Below are positions 33,642 to 46,486 of a DNA stretch of 64,000 nucleotides, piece by piece. Numbering within the stretch: the first letter of the stretch is position 1; the number at the start of each line of letters is the position of its first letter. The translations under genes and the position numbers were made by a program. The DNA is from Cycas panzhihuaensis (lineage: Eukaryota > Cycadophyta), in NCBI GenBank assembly GCA_023213395.1, contig CM041465.1:91395741-91459740 (forward strand), in the 5' to 3' direction. Below the pieces are notes generated by a model. The model did not search any database. It was not told the origin of the DNA and saw nothing but the letters and a program-made list of their open reading frames with translations.

Positions 33642-36182
33642 TTGTCGATTCGGTGAGTACGCCCTCCTCCATCAAAAATCCATATTTTTTTATTTACTTT
33701 ATGAAGGTTTTAAAATCATTTTTAGTCTTTATTCAGTCGCACTGTTTGCCATTTGAAATCGACGTATTTTATTATCATTTTTTTTATTTTTCTAAAGTTT
33801 GATTTAATAAAACTAAATTGAATATTATTTAGAGTCTGGGCGAGGTAGTTTAGTTATAAGCCCCTCAAGTGTTAGCCCCTAGTTCTATCAAGCTCACGTG
33901 ACCTTTAGTTATTTTGTTAAAGGGGTTTTCTTCAGTTTATAAATATTTTCCCTTTTTTATTTTTTTTTCTTTAATTTTTCCTTAATACATAGGGTACTTG
34001 GCTCTTTTTTGTGATATTTTTCCACTAGGGTATCCGTTTCTGATGAAACTTGTCCTGTTGAGTCCATAATTTTGTGGGATACAATTTAGATTGACTATTT
34101 GCTATGTTTGAATTTGATCTGATTTTAATGAGATAAAGTCAATCATTTTTTTCAAAGTTTTTTTGAGTTATTATCACAAATTCTCTTTTTTATCAGGTTA
34201 TACTTTATCACTGAGAGATTATTTTTTGTCCAGATCTACTCCACAGTAATCTGTTTTCAGTAAACTTCATCACTGTCTACTTATTTTATTTTTTAGGATT
34301 TGATTTAATCATTATTTTAATTGGTAAAAGTGACGCTTTAGTGTTTTTTAACATATTTATATAAAAACTACTACTTACATTTTTAGTTATATCTCCTCAA
34401 CCAGAAATCAGATTTCTAAAATGTAAGATTTATTAGAATCTTGATTCATAGCACTATTGCTTGAAGGTATTTTTTGTTTGATTTGACTAATTATCTTGCA
34501 AGTTTGAGCAGGTTAAAGTTGACCTTGTTTGTGTTGCCTGTTTTATTAACCTTGGAAGAATATTTTTAATGGTTTCTTTAATATCTTGAGCTTCATAGCT
34601 CAGAATTGAGTACCATCTAATTTTGGTGAAAGGTTTTTTAGAGATCTACAGTTTTAACTTATTTTTATTTCATTTTAAGTCTATTTTATAGATTCTCTAA
34701 GCTATCAAATTTCAAGTTACTTTCAAGTCCTAGTTAGACTTTTTTAAAGCTTTTTTAGCTATATTTTCTTCTTATTTCGAATATACTTTGCTTGATATTT
34801 GCATATTGTTGATCATTAATTAGACTCGCTAGTATTCATTGATATTTTAAGGGATTTTACAGCTCATCTAACCTATATTTAGGCCTCTAGAGCAAAAATA
34901 TCCCCTTTCTTATTCATTTTAGCAATCAGACATTTCTTGCCATAGTTACTTCACTTTTATCAAATCTAATCTTATTTAAAGTACTTTTGAGTTTGATTTA
35001 AAGTTTATTTATACCCTTTATGATTATTAAAGGATTTTTTACCCCCATTCATTCTCAAAACAATCTAATTTTAAGTAACTTGATTATAAGAACTTGATTG
35101 GTTGTCATTTAGAAAATTCACTCATTTTATTTCAAATCTAAAAGGAAAAGTCCTTGGCTCTCATTTAGAATATATTTTCATCTTTATTTCAATTTTTTTG
35201 AAGAAAAAGTCCTTGTTTCTTTACAAAGAAATATAATTTTTTAAAGGGAGAGCATTCTTTATTTTTAAAGGTTTAAAAGATTTTTTTTTTTTTCTTTTCA
35301 AAGTTGAAAAAGAGATATTTCTTCTAAAGTGCAAAGAGAGCATTCTTTATTTTTTATTTTTTCAAAAGCTTCCATATTTTCTTTAGAAAGTGATTACTTG
35401 CATATTTCTTTCAAAGAGTTCATTGTTTATTTCACCTTGCTTAGAGGACATTATATTTCATTTAGGTTATTTTCTTTTATATAAAAGGAATGTTTCAAAA
35501 CCCTAAGCAAAACCACACTAATAATTAATTTATTTTTCACATTAACAAGATAGTCCCAAATTGAACCACCATTTTTTTTTCTAGCCTTACAAGAGAAATG
35601 GTTAGGACCCCTAAAGTTACCACCCTGTACACACTGATCAGCCTACTCATATTAGATGAGGATAGTCATTAGTTATCAGGTGTATTTGGTGGCAGGCTGA
35701 GGTGCAAAACCTATTCTATTTGTGATGTTTAGAGACCAAGGCTAGACCTAGAGAGGGTGAATACCTTAGTTCGAGAACCTTCACTGCTAGATCTATCTCT
35801 AGGCATAAGTATGGCATAGGTGGATCAACAATTCAGGGGGGTGTAAAAGCCTTCTTAGCAGCCTGTATATTGAGGTATATAGAACCTGACACTCACATAC
35901 TAGTATATTGGGTCCATATTTTGCTATATGTGGGTAGGCACCACTAGACAAGATAGCAACCAAAGGTTACTGTAGGAGAAACTTAAACTTAGAGCCTAGT
36001 AGCCTTAATAGGTACTAGTTCACTTATTCAAAACTTTAGGTAAAACCTTGGGTTATACTTGGAAGCAAATTCAACACTTAAAACCTTTTTTTTTTAAATT
36101 CATGTTCAAATATTCTTTGATATTCAAATTTAACTTTTGAAAACTTATTTATCACCTTTTATCAATAAAACTTTAGTTCAAT
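33642..36182 (+). other. Leader of element G, no recognised coding sequence
   Basis: T-rich DNA (about 33,900-35,570) followed by a less biased stretch (35,580-36,080). No domain was found on either strand. With the upstream part, the LTR-to-gag distance is about 4 kb, long for a copia element. Confidence 0.5.
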
Positions 36183-39100
36183 ATGACTTCTAGCTTTGGA
36201 AACATGATTATCCCCAAATTTGATGGAAACAATTTTCTAAATTGGAGTAGGAGGATAAGGCCCATCCTCATAGCTAATGACATATGGGAAATTGTGAAGA
36301 TAGGCTACAACGAATTAGGATAAAATCCATCTGATGCAGAAAAGGCTACTTATAAGGAGAATGTCAAGAAAGACAATGAAGCCTTAGCCCTCATCTTCTA
36401 TCTACTTGAAGACCATGTGTTTCCACGAGTTAGTGAATCAGTTAAGTCAAAAGAAGCTTGGGACACCTTACAACTAATATATGAAGGAGTAACCTCCTCT
36501 AAACCACATAACTTAAGGAGCAAATTTGAAAATTTATGTATGATGCCCAATGAATCGGTAACAGAATTTATGACCAAGGTCCAAGACATTGTAAATTAAA
36601 TGAGGTCTCTTAGAGATACCCTAACTGAAGAAAAAGTAGTTGAAAGGATCCTTAGATGTGTTAGAGCTGTCAGACGCTTTGAAATGGTGACTGCTAGTAT
36701 CAGTGTTTTAAAGGATCTAAGCACTCTCAAAGTAGAATAACTTAGTGCCATGCTTATGTCTATAAAAGAACAACAAAGTGCAAATGAATCTCTAGAACAT
36801 GCCTTTACTACAAAGGCCCACATTCAATCCAACTCTCAAGTAGAAACCTCAAGGAAAAGGGAATCACCTCCAAGAAGAAAAAATAGAAATCCTCAAACGG
36901 ATACTAGACAAGACCCTCCAAGATATCAAGCCCCTCACCAAAGGAGGCAAGGAGGACCCCAATAGCATGAAGACCCTCCAAGAAATACCAATCAAAGGAG
37001 ACAAGTTGAGAATTATACTTGCTGTCTAAGTTGCCAAGGGAATTCTCAATCTTCAAGGTCAAATTAGGCATATCATAACAATAGACTAAGAGACAACATT
37101 CCTCAACCTTATGAGGGAAGGAGGAGACCTTTTAATATTGATTGATCTCATCCAAGAAGTAGAAGCCTAAGTTATGGAATATGAGATCCATTTTATTGTA
37201 CTTACTACCATAGAAGTAGTCACAATGAAGATAAATGCTTCTCAAAACATGGACCACCATCTAGAGGACATGCTCAAAATTCGTCTGAATCAAAGGTTAA
37301 TAATAGATTATTTTTATCTAGTTTTTTTGCTAAGAAAGAAGATGATGAGACCTGGTACATCGATTTAGGTTGCTCAACCCACATGACCTACAAAGAACAT
37401 TTATTTCAGACCTTAAATAAAAATAGAAAATGCTCCATCATGTTTGGAGATAATACCTCCTATGAATTAGTTGGAAAAGGTAACATAGCCTTGATGACTG
37501 ATATCGGTGAATATAAACACTTAGATTATGTCCTATATATCCTTGCCCTAAGGAAGAACTTACTATCAGTATGACAGATAATGGGACAAGATTATAAGGT
37601 GATTTTTGACAATGGTGAATATGATATCAAAGATAAGAGGAAAAATAAAGGTATTGTTGCCAAAGGAAAAATGACTAAGGATCGTCTATTTAAGCTTATC
37701 CTCACTTCTTCAGATACCTATGCCCTCAGAACTTTAGCTACCATGGATAGTAACTTGTGGCATATAAGGTCTGGTCATCTTAACTACAATAGCTTGGCTC
37801 TTATAAAAAGGATGGATATGGTTAAGGATTTACCACACATTGATGTCAATAAAAACTTGTGTGAGGGGTGCCTTCTTGGTAAACACCATAGAGAAAGTTT
37901 TCCAGATTATAGCCATCGAGCATTTGCCCCTCTTCAACCGGTATACATAGACATATGTGGACCTATGACTACTCCCTCCTTAGCAGGTGCAAAATATTTT
38001 CTCTACTTCATTGATGACTTCACAAGGAAGACATGGGTTTTCTTTCTAAGATATAAATCATATGCTTTCGACCACTTTGTTGACTTTAAAACCTTTGTAG
38101 AATGATAAAGTGGATATCATATCCCATCTCTAAGATCAAATAATGAGAGAGAGTTTACATCTAATGCTTTCAAGGACTATTATATCCACCATGGGATCAG
38201 GAAACAAATCACCACCCCCTACACCCCATAACAATGTGGTGTAGGAAAAAGGAAGAATTGGACTATAGTTAAAATGGTAAGGTGTATGCTAAAAGATAAG
38301 AACTTGGGCCATGAATTTTGGGCTGAAGCAGTTCATACAGCCATCTACTTACCCAATAGCTGTTCCACCAAAGCGCTTAAGTGGAAAACTCTAGAAGAAG
38401 CATGGACCAGTTATAAACCAAATATACATCATCTCAAGGTATTTAGATGTCTAGCATATGTCTATATTCCTGATCAAAGAAGAACCAAGTTGGATGACTA
38501 TAGTGTCAAATGTATCTTCATTAACTATAGTGAATCTTCTAAATCCTACAAGGTCTATGATCTAAAATCAAGGAAAGTTATGGTGAGTAGAGATGTCAAG
38601 TTTCAGGAAGACACCTACTACCAAGATAATCAGGAAAAGAAGAAGGAGATTTCCATTAAATTCGACACATCTTATAAGTTCAAATATGTGACTCCTATGT
38701 GGAGAAGTATCCATGAACCAAGTAGGGAGGAAACTTCATCTCAACCTCCACCATAATACCTACCTAAATGGGTTCATCGCAACTATGACTTAGGAGATAT
38801 CTTAGATAACAATAGAAGATCCACACGCTCGCATAGGGTCAACTTTACCCTAATGAGCGAGGTACTAGAAACTCATGAGCCTCAAACCTTTATTGAGGCT
38901 AATCAACATGAATGCTGGTAGAAAGCCATGGAATATGAGTATAAGTCTATTATTAAGAATGGTACATGGGAACTCATTGACTTACCACCAAAGAAGAAAA
39001 CTATTAGCAAAAAATGGGTCTATAAGACCAAATTCCACTCAGATGGCTCCATCAACAAATATAAAGCTAGATTGGTTACAAAAGGATATGCTCAAAGAGA

Positions 39101-39457
39101 AGGTATAGACTATACAAAGACATTTACCCCAACTGCTAGTTTAGAATCTGTTTGAATGATGATGAGTTTAGCTGCCTAAATAGGTTGGAAAATTTATCAA
39201 ATGGATGTGAAAAGTCCTTTCCTAAATGGATATATCAAAGAAGACATCTATGTCACTCAACCCCTTAGTCTTAAAGTTAGGGGGGAAGAGAACAAAGTGT
39301 ACAAATTAAAAAAGGAACTATATGGTCTAAAACAAGCACCTAAGACTTAGTATTCCCATATAGACAAGTATTTTAGAGATCAAAGATTTGGGAGATCTCA
39401 AGCAGATCCAAACTTATTCACTCAAAATAAGGGAAGTTCAATCTTGATTGTAGGTTG
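36183..39457 (+). pseudogene. Element G: copia gag, protease, integrase and RT (5' part)
   Basis: From the ATG at 36,183, gag reads IPKFDGNNFLNWSRRIRPIL, LLEDHVFPRVSESVKSKEAW and LRSKFENLCMMPNESVTEF. A decayed knuckle (CTYYHRSSHNEDKC, about 37,195) follows. Protease is DETWYIDLGCSTHMT (37,350; family DSGCSTHM). GAG-pre-integrase is LWHIRSGHLNYNSL and CEGCLLGKHHRESFP. Integrase includes PVYIDICGPM, YFIDDFTRKTWVFF, LRSNNEREFTSNAF and FWAEAVHTAIYLPN. RT includes NGTWELIDLPPKKK, KKWVYKTKFHSDGS, ARLVTKGYAQREGIDYTKTF, YQMDVKSPFLNGY and LYGLKQAPK. The frame breaks off at ..ILIVG, exactly where H is inserted, and resumes with YVDD at 46,488. Stops are frequent, mostly TAG or TAA at conserved Q/W positions. 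Confidence 0.93.
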
Positions 39458-39769
39458 TGAAAGAGGTTAATGTATCAAGGTCATTTGTGTAGATTAATTA
39501 TGTGACCTTAGGATATATTGTTAGCATTAGTCTCTTAATAAAATATACTTTATGTGCATTTAGATGTAATTTTAGGTTTATGTCATTAGGTGGGAAAATC
39601 CTAACCCTAATGCTCACCCTCAATAATAAAAGGCAAAATTTCAAGGAGGGAGTCATTATTCATTCTCACCTCCAAGCTTGCTCTCATATCTTGTTTCATC
39701 TTCTTTTTCATTCTCCATTGTCATTGTGTGCATGTGAGTGATTTATCTCCTAGATTCATCCTTCCTTCA
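39458..39769 (+). repeat. 5' LTR of element H
   Basis: Runs TGAAAGAGGTTAATGTATC to ..CCTTCCTTCA and is followed after two bases by TGGTATCAGAGC (39,772-39,783), the initiator-Met primer site. Confidence 0.96.
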
Positions 39770-39771
39770 TG

Positions 39772-39783
39772 TGGTATCAGAGC
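39772..39783 (+). other. Primer-binding site of element H
   Basis: A perfect TGGTATCAGAGC, two bases after the LTR end. Confidence 0.93.
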
Positions 39784-41714
39784 TAGAAGGGATCTATTCA
39801 CTCCATTCCACTTGCATGGAGTCATTTTTGCCTCTCTTTCACCTTCAATGTGAAGTATTGAGAGTGCATATATTATTTTTTAACATCTTGAGAGCTTAAA
39901 ATTATAATATTTTGTATGTTGTTGCTTTATCTATGTGTACATAAATTTAGAGGTGAAGAATACATGATTTTGAAGCCATTCACCTACCAGAAAAGTCTCA
40001 GAAGCATTAAAGGCCTAAATTTTCATTAAAAAAATTGACCATCTCAGATTTTGATGAAATTTATCATACAAGGTTGCCTTGACTAGAGGATCATTTTTTT
40101 CTTCTAGAGAAACTTCAAATTTAGCCTACAACAATGAGTTTTAGCTCTGATAATAGGGTAAAATTTATGGATAAGTGATTTAAAGCACTTTTCCCAATGA
40201 AATACTTTAATTATAAGCTAAAAATCTAAAACTTTTATTAAGGGATCTGGTAGATTTATGTCCTAGGATCAGTTTAAGATAAATCTCATCAAATTTCATT
40301 CACTAGTTAGTGAGATCTATGTAGTTTTCTTACGGTTGTTGATTTTGCCTACTCAACCCCATAAAGGACATTGCAAGAGCATTTTGGGTAATGTTTTGGC
40401 ATATTTTACAGATGGTGTAGAAGGAAAAGTTAATGTATATATTAAAATGTAACTTTTTACATATTGAAGTTCAGATTCTGAGAGAGTTGATCTAGAAGGA
40501 TTTTACTTTGGTGCTTTTTTGGGCAGAAATGTTTTTATGCTTTTTTAGAAATCTGACTTCAAAACCCTATTAGAAACAATATTATGAGCACTTTTTCCTT
40601 CTATCATAAATTCAGATTTTATTATTTAGGCCTTCATATTTATAATTTTTAAAACATTATGCTCATTTATCATTATTTGTAAATTTTGTGGAAAAATCAC
40701 AAAATAGGGCAAAATAACATGCATGTAGATTTAGAAAAATCATCATTTTAGTGGAAAGTTGATCCACTTTTTATCCCATTATGGCTTTTGTATCAAAACT
40801 TCTAAAATCATATTTAGAAACATTGTACTAAAGCAAGGGAAACCTTAGATTTGGAGCAACATCTGGTTCCCTTGCTAAATTTAGCATGCTTTTTTTATTT
40901 GCACACATAGCATAAAGTATCACAAAAGCAGCAATAATATCAAGGCAAGCACGAAATATAAGAAATCTCATTTGGCAACTTTTCATTTCAGTTTTCGGTT
41001 ATACGAAAACATCTTATACTATTCCTAAAAGGAATCTCATATGTATGATCTATACCACTAGTTCTTGACTTGTGCGCATACTCACCTTGGTTGAAATAGA
41101 CCAAGGTTGGCCGAAGTCTAGGCCCTAAGGGAGGTATGAGTTTCATATTGGGTTTGGTCTTAACTGAAATAGTGGTGGAGGGACATATTAGCCATACCTA
41201 TGGCCTCTAATCAGGGATAATCCTGATAACCACCCACGAAAACTAAAAACCTTAATGCAAGATTAAAATTAACCTGGTCCAATATCCGTCATAGCCGTGA
41301 GATACGCAGTATCATTTGACTCTTTAGAGGAGGTATATAGCTATTCATTAGTGAACTAGGAGTACTTGGGCTCCACTGTGACTTAGATTTCATCACCAAG
41401 CGCAGGTGCAGGTATTGCGGGTGAAGGCCCTAATCGTATACTAGAAGCCTTAAGCATAGAAACCTCACCTACATTTGGATATAAGTGAGAGTTTAGTGGT
41501 ATGACACATTACCACTCTTTGCTAGCTCTACATTAGGCCTCGTTCTTGCATCATTGCTTATATTCATTTTTTTATATAATTGTTGAAAAATACTTAATCA
41601 TTGCTTACTTCTCATCATAACAATCATTTCTACATCCCTGCTGCACCAGGTGTACTAGCCACATGTGTCAGTGGCACATACTTCTATCATCTCTTCTACT
41701 TCTTCATCATCATT
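39784..41714 (+). other. Leader of element H
   Basis: 1.9 kb without recognised coding sequence on either strand. The first half is AT-rich. 41,030-41,560 is more balanced, with phrases such as ggccctaagggaggtatgag. Confidence 0.5.
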
Positions 41715-44700
41715 ATGTCATCTCAATTCAAGCAAAATGTTAACTGCATATTGAAAGGCAAAGAAAATTGGGATCTATAGTACATTAGAATTAAAAATGC
41801 TATAAAGTATGAAGGCCTTTGGAGAGCCCACTTATAGCTTACACCTAGCATACTAGCAATAGCTACAACAATTGTTTCTGGTGGATCCGCCCCAACAACT
41901 CCTACAGATGCTGCAGCTAAACTACAATGAGAGATAGATGATGAAAAGATTCGTGTAAGAATTTTGTTGGTCATTGATCACTCCTTGCACAACTTGATAA
42001 ACGAAGAGCAACATGATACAGCCTAGAAGGTCCTAGAAGTTCTTAAAAAAAACTTTGATACAAAGTCAGATTTAGAATTTATTCATCTTGTTTTGAAAAT
42101 GAACAAATTAAAAATGCAGAAGGGATGAGCTCATGAGACAATAAATCTCCTTTGACCAATCAAACAGGCAATTGACAAAGACTTTAAGACCCAATGCATC
42201 ACTTGGGTATTTTTGATCCAATCATGTTTACATGTGCCCAATTATAAAAACTTACTTAGAAGTCTTCAATCTAGTGGAACATTGAAGACACTTAACTTCG
42301 AAGCACTTGCCAAGAAGTTCATAGAATTTGACAAGTCCTTTGATACAAACTTTGTAGCATCTAACTCTCTTCTAAATATAGCCATTGAGATAGAAGAAGA
42401 AGTTTGCTACATAAAAAATCAAGGTCCCTCTCGTGGCAGAGAAAATAACCAAGTAAGAGGAAGAGGAAGAAATATGGGAAATCATCCACAAGGTCAATCA
42501 AACCCTCAAATACAACCTTGACAGTCTTAAGGCCAAGGGCCACCTCAACAAAGAGTAAGACAGTTAAGCCAAACTAGTACCTCTTCAGGGACTGGTAATT
42601 AAACTATTATGTGTGATCACTGTAACTAAAAAGGACACTTAGCAAAAATTTGCAGAACTACCACTTATAAGTTGGCCAAGTTCCAACCAAAACATGGAGC
42701 TCACAATGTTGAAGAAACGTATGAAGAATCCTTTAGTGGTACAGGTTTTGTACAAGCACACATTCAAAGAATTGAGGGATCTTCAGCATCAAATGCTATT
42801 GACTAACCAAAGAGATACTTTGAAGCTCGATGTGGATATATCACATGTGAATTCCCTTCACCAGTTCCAAGCCCTATTGGAATTATCAATAGTATAGCTT
42901 CAATCGATGGACAGTGGATCATAGACACAGGAGCAACTCAACATATGACGTGCAATCACAATCTATATCAAACATTTGACTCAAATATTCAAGGAGTTGT
43001 TCACATGGCTAATAAATCACAACAACATGTTCAAGGAATTGGCAACATTCATCCGAAACTCCCAGGCTTAGAAGATTTTATATTGCTTGATGTCTTATAC
43101 ATACCCAATCTCAAACAAAACTTTCTCTCCCTATCCGCACTTGTCTCTCATGGATTTGATCTCAGTGTAATTGTAAATGACTAGACTTTTCATGTCATTC
43201 ACCCTCCAAATAATCAGGTAGTTTTGACTGGACATCTCTCTTGCAAACTCTTTCGACTAAATGGATCTCCATTTTCTTAAGGCCATTGTGCCCAAAGCCC
43301 TTATGCCGATGAAGAATTTACATTTAATTCCATCTTGACCTATCTAACATTGTCACCAGAAGCTCTTTGGCATGCTCGCATGGGTCATGTTCACATTGAT
43401 AGACTTAGAGATCTTTCTAACACTCTTCTAAACCTTCTAAAGTTTTTCTCTAAGCCCTTTAAATGTGAAGCTTGTATCATTGCCAAATCTCATCGATAAC
43501 CCTTTCCCAAAAGTCAGTGGAAATTGAGCCATCCATTATAATTGATACACTCTGATTTATACAAGACAATTCCCATTCCTTCACTAAAGAGTAAGCTATA
43601 TTACATCTCTTTCATTGATGATTTCACTAGAAAAGTATGGGTACCTTTCTACACAAGAAAGATGAAGCATTCTGTATATTCAAGGAATTCAAAGCCCTTA
43701 CTAAAAAAGAGTTAGGCTATCAACTTAAATATTTTCAAACTGATAATGGTGGCGAATATACCTCATATGAGTTTGAAAGCTACCTTTGAGACAATGGAAT
43801 CAAGCATCAAACAACAGTAGTAGGTAGCCCACAACAAAATAGAGTTGCTAAGCATATGAATAGGAAAATCATGAACATGGCTCGTGCTATGTTAATAAAC
43901 AAAAATGTACCTGCCTATCTATGGGCTAAAGTAATCTAGATAGTTGTTTATTATATCAATGTTGTTAAACCATCAAAGGAAGTACAATCACCAAATGAAA
44001 AGTGGTCAGAACAAGCCCCCATTGTTCACTACTTTAAAAATTTTGGTTCTACATGCTATGCCCAGATTCTGGATGCAGATCGAAATAAACTCCAGCCAAG
44101 GGCACTTAAAGGAATCTTTGTTGGATACCCTATAGATAAGAAAGGGTATAAGGTCTTCATACCTTCACATATCTTAATGAAGAGCCCTTAACATACCAAG
44201 AAGTTGTAAAGCATGTAGCTTGGAGAAATGCCATGAACGAAGAGTACCAATCTCTTATCAAGAACAGTACATGGGAGCTCGTTAATATACCACTTGGCAG
44301 AAAGGTAGTTCAAAACAAATGGGTGTTCAAAAATAAATATAGATTAGATGGCACCCTTGAAAAATATAAGGCAAGGCTAGTAGCTAAAGGATTTACATAA
44401 AGGGAAGACATCAACTACACTGAAGCCTTTGCACCTACAACCAAGTGGCCTACAATTAGAACTCTTATGGCCTTGGCTGCTCAACATGGTTGAAAAATCC
44501 ACCAACTCAATATTAAGACTGTGTTTCTCAATGGAGATCTTGAAGAAGAAATTTACATGGCTCAGCCAAAAGAATATGAGATCGAAGGTCAAGAACATAA
44601 GGTTTACAGGAGCAGAAAGTCCTTATACGGCCTTAAACAATCCCCTCGTGCTTGGTTTGCTAAGTTGTCTGAAAGAATGAGGTAACTTGGATACAAGGCT

Positions 44701-45666
44701 TGTGACTACCAAGATATTGATGCAACATTGTTCATCAAGCGCCATAAGGATAAAGTCACTTATCTCATAATCTTTGTGGATAACATACTAGTAATAGGTA
44801 ATAGTGAACAGGCAATAAGCCAGATGAAAAAGGACCTTGGAAAAATGTTCGAATTGTTTGACCTTGGTTTGATGAAATATTACTTAGGAATTGAAGTAAC
44901 ACAAAAGAATGAAAAATTTTTCCTCTCTAAAAAAAAATGCATCAATGATCTTCTAACCAAGTTTCAGTTAGAAGATGCTCGACCAGTGATGTTACCTATA
45001 GACCCTAATACCAAACTCTCAGCTGAAGGTGACATTAGGGAGGTAGATGTAACACTCTACAGGAAACTTGTAGGTAGTCTCATCTACACTACTAATACAA
45101 GGCCATATATTGCACAATCTATCGGTATTCTTGCTCGTTACATGATAAATCCTAAGCAGAATCATTGGCAGGCAGCAGTGCGAGTGTTGAGATACCTTAA
45201 GACGACCAACAAATATGGTCTATTGTATGAACCTAATTTAGACTTCAAGCTTTCTACATACACAAACTCAAACTTTGCAAGAGATAAAGATATAGAAAGA
45301 TCTACATCTGGGTATGTAACGTTTCTTGGAACAACACCAATATCATGGAGATTGAGACAGTAGAGGATAGTTACAGATTCAACTATCAAAGTTGAATACA
45401 TTGATGCTTCTTAGACTAGTAAAGAGGTGATATAGCTGAGAAAATTATTGGAAACATTACATATCACCCAAACAAGTCATACAAGTCTTTATGTGGATAA
45501 TCAATCAACAATCTGCATGGTGAAAAATTATGTATTTCACGATCGTACCAAACACATAAGTATGAAAGTCCATAGGATTAGAGAGCTCATTCATGATGGC
45601 ATAATTCAACTAGAATACTTCTCCACAGCAGATCAAGTGGCTGATATCTTCACCAAACCACTGTAA
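41715..45666 (+). pseudogene. Element H: copia gag-pol
   Basis: Gag starts at the ATG at 41,715 (MSSQFKQNVN..LKGKENWDL) and carries TLKTLNFEALAKKFIEFDKS, an arginine/glycine-rich patch and a knuckle CDHCN*KGHLAKIC (42,614-42,655). Protease is WIIDTGATQHMTCN (42,915-42,956). GAG-pre-integrase is LWHARMGHVH and CEACIIAKSHR; integrase has SDLYKTIPIP and SFIDDFTRKVWV. RT has STWELVNIPLGRKVVQNKW, ARLVAKGFT, HQLNIKTVFLNGDLEEEIYM, LYGLKQSPRAWFAKL and the active region FVDNILV (44,772-44,792; family YVDDILL). The 211-codon open stretch 44,728-45,363 spans the palm/connection. RNase H (45,448-45,666) has TSLYVDNQSTICMVKN and ends QVADIFTKPL. Frameshifts near 43,640 and several stops inactivate it. Confidence 0.94.
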
Positions 45667-45734
45667 AAGGTGAAGTTTGAACAGTTCTGAAGGGAGCTTG
45701 GCCTTAGGGCCTCCATCTTCGACCAATCGAAGAA

Positions 45735-45875
45735 GATGGCAACAGGATCATCATACTCTATTCTCTTCGTGAAAACCCCTTGTGGGTGCAGAAGAATGAG
45801 AGTAAGTCTCTGCTCTATCCTCTTTGTGAAAACCCCATGCAGGCATGGAAGGATAAGGGTTGTACTAGTTTTAGA
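45735..45875 (+). repeat. Imperfect tandem repeat in the 3' region of H
   Basis: Two copies of tctat(t/c)ctctt(c/t)gtgaaaacccc followed by related purine-rich tails lie about 58 bp apart between RNase H and the polypurine tract. A third aaaaccca-type echo lies near 45,890. Confidence 0.65.
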
Positions 45876-46174
45876 AAATCAGAGCCTGTGAAAACCCAAA
45901 AAGGGCATAAGGGATGACCAAATGGTATACGGAGACTTAGCAGATTAAGTTACACATTTAAGCTGCTTGGTTATCAGACTACATCAAAGAGCGACCTTAG
46001 CTATTTTGATTTATAAAAGGGGCTATAGATCTTAGAAAGTTCATGGGTTTTTATTCCCTGTGAAGGTTTTCCTACAAAAGTGTCATTTAGAATTTCCATG
46101 TAATAATGAGACTCAAATAAAGACCTCATAGAATAGATTTTCTCAAAATGACCTTCCACCATTAAGGGGGGGAT

Positions 46175-46486
46175 TGAAAGAGGTTAATATATCAAGGTCA
46201 TTTGTGTAGATTAATTATGTGACCTTAGAATGTATTGATAGCATTAGTCTCTTAATGAAATACACTTTATGTGCATTTAGATGTAATTTTGGGTTCATGT
46301 CATTAGGCAAGAAAATTCTAACTCTAATGCTCACCCTCAATAATAAAAGGCAAAATCTCAAGGAGAGAGTCATTATTCATTCTCATCTCCAAGCTTGCTC
46401 TTATATCTTATTTTATCTTCCTTTTCATTCTCCATTGCCATTGTGTGCATGTGAGTGATTTATCTCCTAGATCCATCCTTCCTTCA
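46175..46486 (+). repeat. 3' LTR of element H
   Basis: Full-length match to 39,458-39,769, immediately preceded by attaagggggggat, the polypurine tract. Confidence 0.96.

Larger units (their letters stand above)
39458..46486 (+). mobile_element. Element H: Ty1/copia retrotransposon nested in element G
   Basis: It has two 312-bp LTRs (39,458-39,769 and 46,175-46,486) with about 22 differences by eye, nearly all transitions (roughly 93% identity). An initiator-Met primer site lies at 39,772 and a polypurine tract, aagggggggat, before the right LTR. The right flank is TTATG; the left flank GGTTG fits the same duplication with two bases lost. The interior holds a 1.9-kb leader and a complete but decayed copia gag-pol. 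It cuts G's reverse transcriptase between ILIVG and YVDD. Its LTRs are more alike than G's, as expected for a younger insertion. Confidence 0.95.

Noticed and set aside
33484-33802. Two overlapping plus-strand open frames of 90 and 94 codons
   Set aside because: The frames run through a (TA)n microsatellite (YIYIYI) and lie opposite the PP1 fragment. They are chance frames.
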